64,000 bases of DNA from Candidatus Fimivivens faecavium (GTDB taxonomy: Bacteria; Bacillota; Clostridia; Oscillospirales; Ruminococcaceae): positions 1-64,000 of the forward strand of contig DVKH01000007.1 in the NCBI GenBank assembly GCA_018716105.1, in the 5' to 3' direction. Positions 14,040 through 21,657 of the stretch are shown here, piece by piece. The translations under genes and the position numbers were made by a program. The notes under the pieces were generated by a model that had not been told where the DNA came from, did no database searches, and was given only the letters and a program-made list of their open reading frames with translations. Positions within the stretch are counted from its first letter, which is position 1. Every line of letters begins with the position of its first letter.

Positions 14040-14695
14040 CTTCAATTTCTGCCGGGCTGTCCCTCGCGCCGGCTCTGTTCAGTTGCGCCCCTAAAACCCC
14101 GCTCCGTCTTCACCGTTCGCCGACCCCATCCCGCCTCTCCACCGCTGCTCGCCCGCCCTATTCTTCTTTTTCCAACCCCTTGCCGACGTCAATTTGCCTT
14201 CTTTTCTTTCCGTTTTCGCGCTTTTTTGATAAGAAACGTGAGAATTCTCTGAAATTTCGAGAAATTTCGCAAATACCTGTTTACAATTCAAATCACCTGT
14301 GTTAAACTGATGCCAGTCGAATGATCACCAAATCTTGCCGCAAAAGCGGCAAAATTTCGACTGCCATTGTTCTCGCAAGAGAACGATGATCACCCATTTT
14401 CTATTCCATACTCTCACCAATGGTATGGAGGGGCAGCGGCCGCCGGTTTTCCGGCGGCCGTTGTTCTTTTCTGTGCAAAAATGTCCGCGGCCGGTTTTCC
14501 CTGGGTGTGTCCCTTTGTCTGGTATACCGTCTTCATCTGTCCTTGTCCCTTCGGGAAGGGGAGCTGCCGCGCGGCTCGGGCACGCCCTGCCGTAAATTCG
14601 CGCGGAACGCGCTCCCCTGCCTCCCTTCCGGGCTCGTTCCCCGGGGCCGCCAATCCTGAGCTTGTCCGCCCCGCCAGCCGGCGGCTGTCCTCTGG
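14040..14695. other. Region without intact genes; degenerate phage DNA
   Basis: Contains an ATAGCTATAA repeat at its left edge, several open frames on both strands without RBS or recognisable product, and a strong plus-strand terminator at 14437. Around 14372-14430 one plus frame reads FSQENDDHPFSIPYSHQWYGG, faintly like the QEN...HP...YNDG end of the array proteins, directly before that terminator. This could be another worn cassette, but the similarity is too weak to rely on. Confidence 0.4.
14437..14470 (+). terminator. Plus-strand intrinsic terminator
   Basis: CGGCCGCCGG-TTTT-CCGGCGGCCG, a 10-bp stem followed by TTGTTCTTTTC. No intact gene precedes it. It resembles the GCCGCCGGC terminators of array 1. 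Confidence 0.75.
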
Positions 14696-14875
14696 TCATC
14701 GCTGCCGTTTGCTGTCCCTTTTCATGTCCTCCTGAACAATCGCGTCGCTCGCGAGAAGGATCGCGCGCGCTTCCTTCGGCATGTCAAGATACTCATCCGG
14801 CCTGATGTTGTGGTTCTGCAGGGCGAGGTGGACCAGCCGCCAGTTTTCGTCCTCGCCCTGCCGGATCAGTTTTTT
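14696..14875 (-). CDS. -1 frameshift extension of tail chaperone A (gpT-like)
   Basis: Downstream of A_AAA_AAC (14875-14869) the -1 frame runs about 57 codons (LIRQGEDENWRLVHLALQNH, then PDEYLDMPKEARAILLAS) to the TGA at 14696-14698. It aligns closely with the extension of chaperone B (8235-8432): QGEDENWR, VHLALQNHNI, P-E-A-R-A-hydrophobic-LIASD. No RBS or start codon lies in the right place, so frameshifting is the likely route of expression. Confidence 0.78.
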   Translation of the reverse strand, partial: KKLIRQGEDENWRLVHLALQNHNIRPDEYLDMPKEARAILLASDAIVQEDMKRDSKRQR

Positions 14876-15264
14876 GCTTCTTCAGCCAGCGCCGCGACCG
14901 AGACCCCGTCTCCGATCAGTTTCGAATAGAGGCGGATCACCTCCGCGAGCTCCAGATCATTTAGCAGGTACAAAAGCGCGTCCGCCGCCGAAAGAACCGG
15001 CCGTCCCTCCTGTTCGCTGATCCAGTCTAGCAGTTCCTTGTCGTGCAGATCGGGCACGATCATCGCCTCCGCGGCACAGGCGGCCATCCGCCGGACTTCG
15101 CTTTGCCCTTCGGTCTGTTCCTGCACCTCGACGGCCTTCTGTCCGCTTAGCGGCCGCATCTCCCAAACCGCGAGGTTGCCCTCCTCGTCCAGAAACCGGT
15201 CCGAAACGGTGAACCGGACGCTCTGTTTTTTCTTCGGTCTCATAAAGTTGTAAAGTGTCTTCAT
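14866..15264 (-). CDS. Tail assembly chaperone A (XkdN-like)
   Basis: 132 residues from the ATG at 15264 (GAAGGAGAGAGCATTG upstream); the ATG at 15282 overlaps that site. XkdN-like features: VRFTVSDRFLDEEGNLAVWE, EMRPLSGQKAVEVQE, VPDLHDKELLDWI, and an ending EEAKN on the codons GCA AAA AAC TGA. This is the frameshift site that joins it to the 14696-14875 extension. It shares much of its pattern with copies B and C. Position after tube and before a tape-measure-like gene fits PBSX order. Confidence 0.8.
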   Translation of the reverse strand: MKTLYNFMRPKKKQSVRFTVSDRFLDEEGNLAVWEMRPLSGQKAVEVQEQTEGQSEVRRMAACAAEAMIVPDLHDKELLDWISEQEGRPVLSAADALLYLLNDLELAEVIRLYSKLIGDGVSVAALAEEAKN

Positions 15265-15293
15265 CAATGCTCTCTCCTTCAATTCAAAGCGTT

Positions 15294-15327
15294 ATAACAA
15301 AAGGCGGGGTCCTCAGGAACCCCGCCT
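15294..15327 (-). terminator. Second leader terminator before chaperone A
   Basis: GGCGGGGTTCC and GGACCCCGCC form a 10-bp stem with a 3-base loop; on the minus strand TTTTGTT follows. It lies 30 bases before the chaperone A start. Confidence 0.75.
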
Positions 15328-15485
15328 CTGTCGTCAATAAAGTTGTCTCCAGGTCTGATAATAATAACTCATATCCAGCAATTACGATTATGGCAATAGT
15401 AACTTAAATTAAAGCAATAGCTCTAGTCATTTCAAAAATACACACTGATAGCGCGATAAATAGTGATCAGTTTCATTTCTGAGCA

Positions 15486-15514
15486 TAAAAAAGAGCGGCC
15501 CGGTTTTCCGCTCC
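15486..15514 (-). terminator. First leader terminator before chaperone A
   Basis: GAGCGG-aaaaccggg-CCGCTC followed by six Ts on the minus strand, about 70-100 bases downstream of the promoter at 15587. Confidence 0.7.
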
Positions 15515-15586
15515 GCTTCCATTGAGTTTTTTCTGGCCCAGGCGCCTCCAAAGGGTTCTTTTGCATCGTCCCTTTTCACCATCCCA

Positions 15587-15615
15587 ATAATAGCACATCC
15601 GTCAACAATGTGCAA
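15587..15615 (-). promoter_or_regulatory. Late-type promoter element, copy A
   Basis: Minus-strand TTGCAC, 17-bp spacer (ATTGTTGACGGATGTGC) and TATTAT. The spacer holds a CACAT...ATGTG inverted repeat overlapping the -35. Second of the four related elements. It lies inside the remains of the duplicated hub gene. Confidence 0.78.
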
Positions 15616-15659
15616 GTGTTTTTGTCGCGGCTTTTTCCCAGAATCCGTCCGGATCAAAG

Positions 15660-15981
15660 CCCCCCGATCACAAGTCCGCTCGGTGAACTGGCTGGGCGCG
15701 ACAATCTCCCGTTCAAACGGCTACTGCGCCTTGACATACCGCAGCATGGCCATAGCAGATGCATCATCTGTGGCTGCGTCCCCCTCGGTTTAAAACAGAA
15801 AGCCGTAAAAACCGGATTTCCGCAGCAGGTGCAGGCAGCCGTCTCCCCCTCTGAAAAGATCCCTCGCCATCGAGGCGGGATACTTGAATTCAAGCATTCC
15901 GGCCCCGCTGTCCCACAGCGAGGTGTATTTAACCTTGCTCGCCGCCCCGCTCAGCTCCTGATTTCCAACTCTGAACCCCAT
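15660..15981 (-). pseudogene. Broken duplicate of tail hub gene (XkdQ-like)
   Basis: Starts MGFRVGNQELSGAASKVKYT and continues MLEFKYPASM and FYGFLF, aligning with LNLTGIAGNVKFDSNWNQGA, LSFEYPADQL and FYGFLM of the intact hub gene at 9337-10272. After FYGFLF the same frame meets TAA, then TEGDAATDD...LRYVKAQ, TAG, then PFEREIVAPSQF, matching RTESDM...IRYLQANGSLVREVEPLGRF. Two stops and truncation after about 105 codons make it a pseudogene. It shows that the hub module was duplicated together with the chaperone/tape-measure module. Confidence 0.85.
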
Positions 15982-16420
15982 TCTGCCGCTTTATGAGTAA
16001 TACTTATAGCTTTATCTAAACTTATCATGCGATCTTGTGCGGGCATTGCCCGAGCTCACGGACCGGGCCATCCTTTCCGCTTTTATTGTTTTTGTTTATG
16101 TTGCCGCACTGGAACCGCCTTGTTCCGGCAAGGGCAGCCCTCCAGCCAAAGATCCTCTACTCCCCCTCAAACCACGCCGGCACAATGCCGAAAGAGCAGG
16201 GGATTTCAAAAGGCGGAAATAACTGCCGCCCGGAAAATTCAAATGGAATAGATCGGGGCCGCCCGCCCTTCCGGCGGCCGGCCCTTCTCTTGCCTCAGAT
16301 GGTTTGCCTGCAATTCGAAAATCTTCCCGCCGTTACCCAGCGGTTCATAAGCTTCAGCCCCGCTTCCCCGCGGCGCAGAACCGCGCCGCCCAAAATTGTC
16401 CCTCGGAAGCCGAAACCAAG
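15982..16420. other. Intergenic, no supported gene
   Basis: About 440 bases between the broken hub and the tube gene. An AT-rich motif (TTATAGCTTTATC) lies at the left edge. A plus-strand hairpin GGCCGCC-cgcccttcc-GGCGGCC at 16257-16279 resembles the terminators of array 1, but no related ORF is seen before it. Confidence 0.4.
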
Positions 16421-16870
16421 TCAGCCGTTAAACCGGCTGATCACGTCGAAATCGTCGAAGGTAAAGGCGCTTTCGCTGACCTGCGCCGTGTCGGAGCCGT
16501 CGTCCAGCGCGCCAAACGGGGTGCTGTCCAGTACAACGCCGGTCAGAATCACCTCGCAGCGGCCCTCAGACGGGCTTTCGGAATAGTACTGGAGCGTAAT
16601 CTCCGGATAAACGCCGGTTTCCTTATACTGCTTCATCGCATCGATCAGCGCCGCGGTCTTGTGGTAGTACGAGATGTCGCCGGAACCGTTGAGTCCGCGG
16701 ACAACGTTTTGGGTCATGACGTCCCCAAGGAACCGCTTCGAGTCCTTCACCGCTTCCAGCTTCGCCGTAACCTTTGCGATTTTAAACGCGGGAATCACCT
16801 TTCCGTCAATCGAGATAAATCCGTTTCCGTCGTGGCCCGACGGAATATGAGCAAGTCTTTCTTTTGCCAT
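16421..16870 (-). CDS. Tail tube protein (XkdM-like)
   Basis: 149 residues, the usual size of XkdM/DUF2001 tube proteins. Starts with an alternating pattern and GHDGNGFISIDGKVI, followed by KVTAKLEAVKDSKRFLGD and a C-terminal part with SEGRCEVILTGVVLD. Tube proteins polymerise as hexamer rings inside the sheath. It follows the sheath gene as usual. The ATG at 16870 has AGGAGGAAACACTC before it. Copy number is one, unlike the chaperone and hub. Confidence 0.88.
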   Translation of the reverse strand: MAKERLAHIPSGHDGNGFISIDGKVIPAFKIAKVTAKLEAVKDSKRFLGDVMTQNVVRGLNGSGDISYYHKTAALIDAMKQYKETGVYPEITLQYYSESPSEGRCEVILTGVVLDSTPFGALDDGSDTAQVSESAFTFDDFDVISRFNG

Positions 16871-17047
16871 GAGTGTTTCCTCCTGTAAAATGCTATTTTC
16901 GTTTTTAAATTCACGCCTGTCCGCGGCCTTAATGCTGCGCCGAAACCCGCGCTCCAGGGAAACGCCCCCTCAAACGTCGCCGCGGCCGGCCGGATTTGGT
17001 TTCACTCAGCGCCTTCTCCCGCGCCGTTCAGAGAACCGCCCCGATAA

Positions 17048-18325
17048 TCAGAGCGAGACGATGGTGAGATAAATCTTGTCTACGGTGTCTGTCACCCGCA
17101 CGCCGGCCGTAACCTTGACGCTGTCGCGCGTATCGCCTTCTTCAACCGCGATATCGTCCGCTCCAAAGCCCTCGATGTACCCGGGGTCGAGGTAGTTTTT
17201 GACGGTCATGTCAAAAACCATGCCCTTGATCTGATTCCGGCCGCCGACGCTGTTGCGGATCTTCCCAACCGCTCTGGTATCGAGCAGCTTTCGGAGATCC
17301 GCCGCATAATGGTCGAGGGTTCTCATCACAAGGCCCTTCCGGAAATCCTCTGGCTGGCCGGCGCTGAAGGTCGTCAGGCTGTTGATATCGTAGAGCACCC
17401 GGATCCCGTTCTGGTCCACAAAGAGGATTTCGCCGTCCAGCGTCTTCTCCTCCATCTGGGAGCGGGTCAGCTTCGGCGAGACCTCGGTCCAGCCGGTCAC
17501 ATCGCTGTAGCCGGTCGCGCTCTGCTCCACGCCGCACTTTGCGAGAATGCCCGCCATCGTCGCGCAGGCCTCTGCCGCGCTGAGCTCATACGAGGCCGTT
17601 TTGCCGCCGACGGTGTTGTTGTAGATCGCAGAACTGTCAAACCCCTCGCCACTGAAAACCGCCTGAATCAAGGTCTCTCCAGCTCTCTGCGCGCCGACAA
17701 ACGCCGTGTACCTGGCAAGCAGGTCCGTGTCGGTCCCGGTATAGCAGAGCACGTTGTACTCGAGCTTTTCCAGCTCCGCAAAAAATGCGTCGGTATCGTC
17801 GCCGGTCTCCGCAGTATCCGTACCGCTGGCAAGGGAAACACTCTTCGCCGAAAGCGCAGTTTCCTCTGCCACCTCAAAGGTTACAAAGCTGTTCGGGACC
17901 AGATCAGCCGGAGCCGCAACGGTCTGGCTGTCAACCTCGGCCGTGCCTAAATAGGTCCTGACCTTCCACCTTTCCCCGGCCTTTTCGACAACGACCTTGA
18001 TCTGATTGCCAAGGCTGCCGCCGTAAACCGCTTTCGCGGTGATCCCGCTCGCAAGCTCTCCGCTCGCCTGCGTCCCGCTGTTGAGCCGATAAAGGATCAG
18101 CTCGTTGGCGTGGTTCATCACCTCGTTGACCAGCTTCATCTCCGCCGATTCCAGGCGGCGGCCCAGCGTCTCAAGCGTATCGCTGCCTTTGGTGATGCGG
18201 GTGAGTTTCGCGCCCCAGTCGAGAGAGAGAGCCATCGCAACAACGCCCGACACAGAGGACTGGGCTTCGCGCGAACCAGCTTCCACCTTTACGGTAGTTC
18301 CCGGTAAAATTTTGTTGATCATCAT
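17048..18325 (-). CDS. Contractile tail sheath protein (XkdK-like)
   Basis: 425 residues. N-terminal domain includes GTTVKVEAGSREAQSSVSGV and LSLDWGA; the C-terminal domain carries FRKGLVMRTLDHYAADLRKL and ends DTVDKIYLTIVSL, typical of Phage_sheath_1 family proteins whose last strands mesh with neighbours. The presence of a sheath makes this a contractile-tail element. AAAGGAG lies before the double ATG at 18325/18322; either may be used. Confidence 0.93.
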   Translation of the reverse strand: MMINKILPGTTVKVEAGSREAQSSVSGVVAMALSLDWGAKLTRITKGSDTLETLGRRLESAEMKLVNEVMNHANELILYRLNSGTQASGELASGITAKAVYGGSLGNQIKVVVEKAGERWKVRTYLGTAEVDSQTVAAPADLVPNSFVTFEVAEETALSAKSVSLASGTDTAETGDDTDAFFAELEKLEYNVLCYTGTDTDLLARYTAFVGAQRAGETLIQAVFSGEGFDSSAIYNNTVGGKTASYELSAAEACATMAGILAKCGVEQSATGYSDVTGWTEVSPKLTRSQMEEKTLDGEILFVDQNGIRVLYDINSLTTFSAGQPEDFRKGLVMRTLDHYAADLRKLLDTRAVGKIRNSVGGRNQIKGMVFDMTVKNYLDPGYIEGFGADDIAVEEGDTRDSVKVTAGVRVTDTVDKIYLTIVSL

Positions 18326-18425
18326 GAAACTCCTTTACTTTTATCATAATTTAGCGCGAAAAAAGAAAACGTTCCCCCGCCTTCGCTCTTCGCGCTCAAC
18401 CGCTATCATGAACGTTTTGAGCAGA

Positions 18426-18920
18426 TCAGGTTTCCTGAAAAACCGTTTGAACTGCGTTTTGGATCAGTTCGCCTTCTTCACGGCCCCAGTTTTGGTCTGT
18501 GCCGCCAATCCGGATGGCGCCTTTCACCACGAATTCCCCATCTTCATTGTCATAGGTCATTTCCGGGCATCTCATTTCGCCGAGATCGCTCTGAAATTTC
18601 GACAGACCGCCGGCAATCCGTTCCACTGCGTCAAGGCGCTCGGTGTTGGAAAGCGCGTCCCTTGGCAAATGCAGCAGTTCAAACCCGATGAGCATTTCAA
18701 ATTCGTTCCCCAACCGCCTCGTCTTCTTGACGCTGGAGATGCCAAAGAAAAACGCCGGCGTTTCAGTCCCCTGCTGCTGCGGATTGAGATAAACCACAGA
18801 GTCCGGAAATAGGGAAGCGATCACTCTTCCCGCCGCAACCCTTACTGTCCCGATATAGCCTAACGTGCCATTTGAAATCTGAGCCTGCAGAACGGCATCC
18901 AAAATTAAGTTGTCTTCCAA
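18426..18920 (-). CDS. Tail terminator-like protein (XkdJ position)
   Basis: 164 residues. Beta-rich middle with VVYLNPQQQGTETPAFFFGI and FEMLIGFELLHLP, then an acidic helical part. This composition resembles phage tail-terminator/completion proteins of contractile phages (DUF6838-like), which cap the tail and join it to the head. It lies directly upstream of the sheath gene, as XkdJ does. The family call is by resemblance and position. Confidence 0.65.
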   Translation of the reverse strand: MEDNLILDAVLQAQISNGTLGYIGTVRVAAGRVIASLFPDSVVYLNPQQQGTETPAFFFGISSVKKTRRLGNEFEMLIGFELLHLPRDALSNTERLDAVERIAGGLSKFQSDLGEMRCPEMTYDNEDGEFVVKGAIRIGGTDQNWGREEGELIQNAVQTVFQET

Positions 18921-19017
18921 TGCAGTCCCCCCTTTCTAAAATGACTCAAACCCTTTTACCCGATTTCACCAGTTGAATGGAACAGGGCGAAGCACATCAG
19001 GCTCCGCCCTCTCCATT

Positions 19018-19389
19018 TCACGCGATTTCCCATTCCTCAAACGGGACGGCCAGGCAAAAGTTCGAACGGAACGGCCTGCCCGCCACTCCGCGAAAAAACT
19101 GTCCGCAGTGGAAAATCAAAAGCGAATCTCCCATCCGAACATCCGCGTCCACCGGCAGATAAATTGTATAGCTCCCTTCGGAAACCGCCGCGGTTGTTCG
19201 ATGGAAAAGCGCCTGCCGCTTGATCGGGCTGACCCTGTTAAATGACAGATGGCATTTGAGGCCTTGGCAGACGGCCGCATCCTCCAAAAGGTTTGCTTTT
19301 TTCTGTTTTCGAAACACCGTCGCCCGGTCACGGTAAAGGGCGCTCAACGCCTTTTGCCCCGACAGTCTAATCCCATCCGGTAATTTCAT
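19018..19389 (-). CDS. Head-tail closure protein (XkdH/YqbH position)
   Basis: 123 residues. Contains RDRATVFRKQKK near residue 22, a typical opening of head-closure proteins (short beta barrel), then YTIYLPVDADVRMGDSL and a C-terminal strand. Such proteins form the ring below the portal connector. It is placed between the YqbG-like connector and the tail terminator-like gene, the usual order. No separate HK97-gp10-like gene is seen in the region. Confidence 0.65.
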   Translation of the reverse strand: MKLPDGIRLSGQKALSALYRDRATVFRKQKKANLLEDAAVCQGLKCHLSFNRVSPIKRQALFHRTTAAVSEGSYTIYLPVDADVRMGDSLLIFHCGQFFRGVAGRPFRSNFCLAVPFEEWEIA

Positions 19390-19417
19390 CTTTCATTCCC
19401 CTAAACGCAGATTTGGT

Positions 19418-19735
19418 TTACGAAAAACGCCGAAGCTGCCGAAGCGATTTCTCCGCAAACGCATTTGCCCCAGCTTTTGATCCATCCCGGTAGACGATCG
19501 AAACATCCCCCTCCGTCACCGAAGCGATTTGTGCGTTGGAGCCCAATCTGCTCTCTGTCATAGCAACCCAGGGATAGAAAATCGCATCCGGCGCCGATGC
19601 TGCCGCCGGAATTCCACAGTAAGAATAAATCCTCTGTTTGGCTTCCCGGATGAGGGAGAGGGTTTTCTCCCTCTCCTCCTCCGTTGCTGCGCCCCGTGCC
19701 AGGAGCTCTGCGAATACATCCTCTTCCTTTTTCAT
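19418..19735 (-). CDS. Head-tail connector protein (YqbG/DUF3199-like)
   Basis: 105 residues from the ATG at 19735 (GAGAGGGGCG upstream); the ATG at 19798 overlaps the capsid gene end. N-terminal half is helical (REKTLSLIREAKQRIYSYCG), as in gp6/gp15-type connectors that bind under the portal. The C-terminal part has AQIASVTEGDVSIVY and a basic end. Follows the capsid gene directly, as expected for the first connector. Confidence 0.7.
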   Translation of the reverse strand: MKKEEDVFAELLARGAATEEEREKTLSLIREAKQRIYSYCGIPAAASAPDAIFYPWVAMTESRLGSNAQIASVTEGDVSIVYRDGSKAGANAFAEKSLRQLRRFS

Positions 19736-19748
19736 CGGCGCGCCCCTC

Positions 19749-20693
19749 TCAGGAAACCGCCGTATTTTTGGCGTGGATATAAATCGCCGCAGTATCATTG
19801 TCCCTAACGATCAAATCATGATGAACGCGGTAAAAAATATCGTATGCGTCCGCCGACTGGTTGACCTGCGGTTCAATAATTTTGGATACGCTCCGTTTGA
19901 TTACGCCCTTCATCGCGGCGCGGCTGCCATAGATGAAGTTGAGCGGGAGCGATACCCCCGTCTCCGGAACAAAACCGCCTGCGGTCTGGTTTTCGCTCTT
20001 GCCGTCGTAAAGCGTAATCTCGGAATAAAACCGGCTCTGCGGCACCCGGACGATCGGCGTCATTCCGTCAAGCAGCGCGATCCGCCTGTCGACGTTTCCC
20101 GTCGCGGCCCCCGCGTCAATCCGTCTGGAAACCGCCTCGTCCGCTTTGAGCATGGCGTAAAACTCATTGGTGCAGAAAAGGATCCTCCCCTCTTCCGGGA
20201 CTTCATTTTCATTGAGCTTCTGTTCCGCTGCGTCAAACAGCTTAAGCGGTTTGTCGGAAGCCGCCAGATCCTTTTTCACTACGGTTCCAAGCGTGCCGGA
20301 CCGGCTCGCCGCCCCATAAATCGCCGCAAAGCGAATCGCGTCGATCTCGGGGATTTCCTTTGTTCTCAGATACTGCATGGTCGCCTGGCGGTAAAGGTCA
20401 AACGCCGCCTCGTCGTTGTCGATCACGTCGATCCGGAACTTGCGGCCGCGGTCGTACCGGAGTTCATATTCCTCATAGCTGACCGAGACGCCGCCCTGCA
20501 CATATCCCGCGTCCCGGTCATAATCGCCCGCGCCGTCGAGCGAAATCTTCGGGAGTTGAATCTTGTTCGCCCCGACGAAAAAGGTCGCAAGGGTCGGATC
20601 GTCAAGGATCGCGGTTTTCGCGTCGTTCACATAAGCCTCGTCCAGGATTTCCAGAAACGATACGGCTTTGTCCGCAAAAGAATTGATTGCCAT
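19749..20693 (-). CDS. Major capsid protein (XkdG-like)
   Basis: 314 residues, near the 311 of XkdG-like proteins. Starts MAINSFADKAVSFLEILDEA with a helical arm, then FDLYRQATMQYLRTKEIPEI and DRGRKFRIDVIDNDEAAF, recognisable for HK97-fold capsid proteins of this lineage. No protease gene is adjacent; assembly probably uses the scaffold protein encoded upstream at 20795. Immediately followed by the connector gene. Confidence 0.92.
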   Translation of the reverse strand: MAINSFADKAVSFLEILDEAYVNDAKTAILDDPTLATFFVGANKIQLPKISLDGAGDYDRDAGYVQGGVSVSYEEYELRYDRGRKFRIDVIDNDEAAFDLYRQATMQYLRTKEIPEIDAIRFAAIYGAASRSGTLGTVVKKDLAASDKPLKLFDAAEQKLNENEVPEEGRILFCTNEFYAMLKADEAVSRRIDAGAATGNVDRRIALLDGMTPIVRVPQSRFYSEITLYDGKSENQTAGGFVPETGVSLPLNFIYGSRAAMKGVIKRSVSKIIEPQVNQSADAYDIFYRVHHDLIVRDNDTAAIYIHAKNTAVS

Positions 20694-20794
20694 TTTTACT
20701 TTCTCTCCTTCTTTTCATGAAAAACGGGAAGGCGTGCGCCTTCCCTTGCGTTTCGATCGTTTTGTTTTCAGCGCGCTTTACATCCCTTATCCTT

Positions 20795-21367
20795 TCATCG
20801 CCGCAAAAGCCCCGCTTCCGCGCGCCAGCGTTCGGTTTCGCTCATGGCCGCCGCCTGCCCGCCCGGTCTCGGGGGCGGCGGGTTTTTCCCCGCGTCTCCG
20901 AAGAGATACGGGTTTTCCCTGACGATCGTCTCCAGCTGTTCGGAAAGCCCCCTGATCTCTTCTCCCTCCGGCAAAAGCGTCTCCCGGTTCAAAAGCGCCT
21001 TAGCAGCCACAAGGTTTTTCGCTCTCGCCGCCGCAAACGCTAGGTCGATTTTCCGCTCGGTTTCCTGCCTGCGGAGCTTCTCCTCCAGCGCGCTGACGTC
21101 GTTCCGGTACCGCTCTTCCCAGTCGGCAGCCGCCTGCCTGAGCCCGTCCACGTCGAGCCCCTGATAACCGGCCAGGCGCCTTTCCGCTTCCTCAAGCCGT
21201 TTCAAAAGCTCTCCGTTTTTCTGCTCGGCCCGCTCCAGCTTCTCCTTCGACACATAGAGCCCGCTTTTGAGATTCGCCAGCTTCACCCCGCCGTTTTTCT
21301 CCAAAAGCGCCTCCAGTTCCGGATAGGTCAAAGCGTTTTCGCCGAACAGTTCTTTGAGTTCCTCCAT
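20795..21367 (-). CDS. Phage scaffolding protein (Gp20 family)
   Basis: 190 residues, strongly helical with heptads at residues 35-110. Opens MEELKELFGENALTYPELEA, which is the recognisable start of Phage_GP20-type minor structural/scaffold proteins. Ends with a proline-rich stretch (PPPPRPGGQ) and a basic tail, which in scaffolds contacts the capsid. It lies directly upstream of the capsid gene with a 100-base gap. Confidence 0.88.
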   Translation of the reverse strand: MEELKELFGENALTYPELEALLEKNGGVKLANLKSGLYVSKEKLERAEQKNGELLKRLEEAERRLAGYQGLDVDGLRQAAADWEERYRNDVSALEEKLRRQETERKIDLAFAAARAKNLVAAKALLNRETLLPEGEEIRGLSEQLETIVRENPYLFGDAGKNPPPPRPGGQAAAMSETERWRAEAGLLRR

Positions 21368-21512
21368 TTTGTCTCCTTCCCGTCCCGATTTGATTTCTAA
21401 ACCCGCGGTTCACTCCGCGCATCGGACGCCGCCCGCTTTTAAACGCCCCCGGACGGACGGGCGATTTATTGTCGCTTTCCGTGAGGAAAGGTACAACCAA
21501 CATAAAATGGCA

Positions 21513-21545
21513 TGAAAAAGCGGCCGCCTAAGGCAGACCGCTTCC
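21513..21545 (-). terminator. Terminator after toxin/immunity gene
   Basis: Minus strand: AAGCGGTCTGCC-TTA-GGCGGCCGCTTTTT, an imperfect stem followed by five Ts. It insulates the scaffold gene from the upstream island. Confidence 0.6.
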
Positions 21546-21657
21546 ATCGCAAACGCACTTTTTTAAAATTACTGCCAATCTAAATTACAAAGCAGTATTG
21601 TCCACAGACTGCTTTCAAACGCTGATCATTAATTCAGTTTCTCCTTCATAAACAGAT

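Noticed and set aside
15427..15657. 76-codon minus-strand ORF across promoter element A
   Set aside because: It starts in the broken hub gene and runs through a promoter and a terminator. Its similarity to frames at the other three elements follows from the shared promoter DNA.
15660..15981. Stop-codon recoding (TAG/TAA read through) in the hub copy
   Set aside because: Two different stops occur in a truncated copy while an intact copy with no stops exists at 9337; decay is simpler and no recoding signal is seen.
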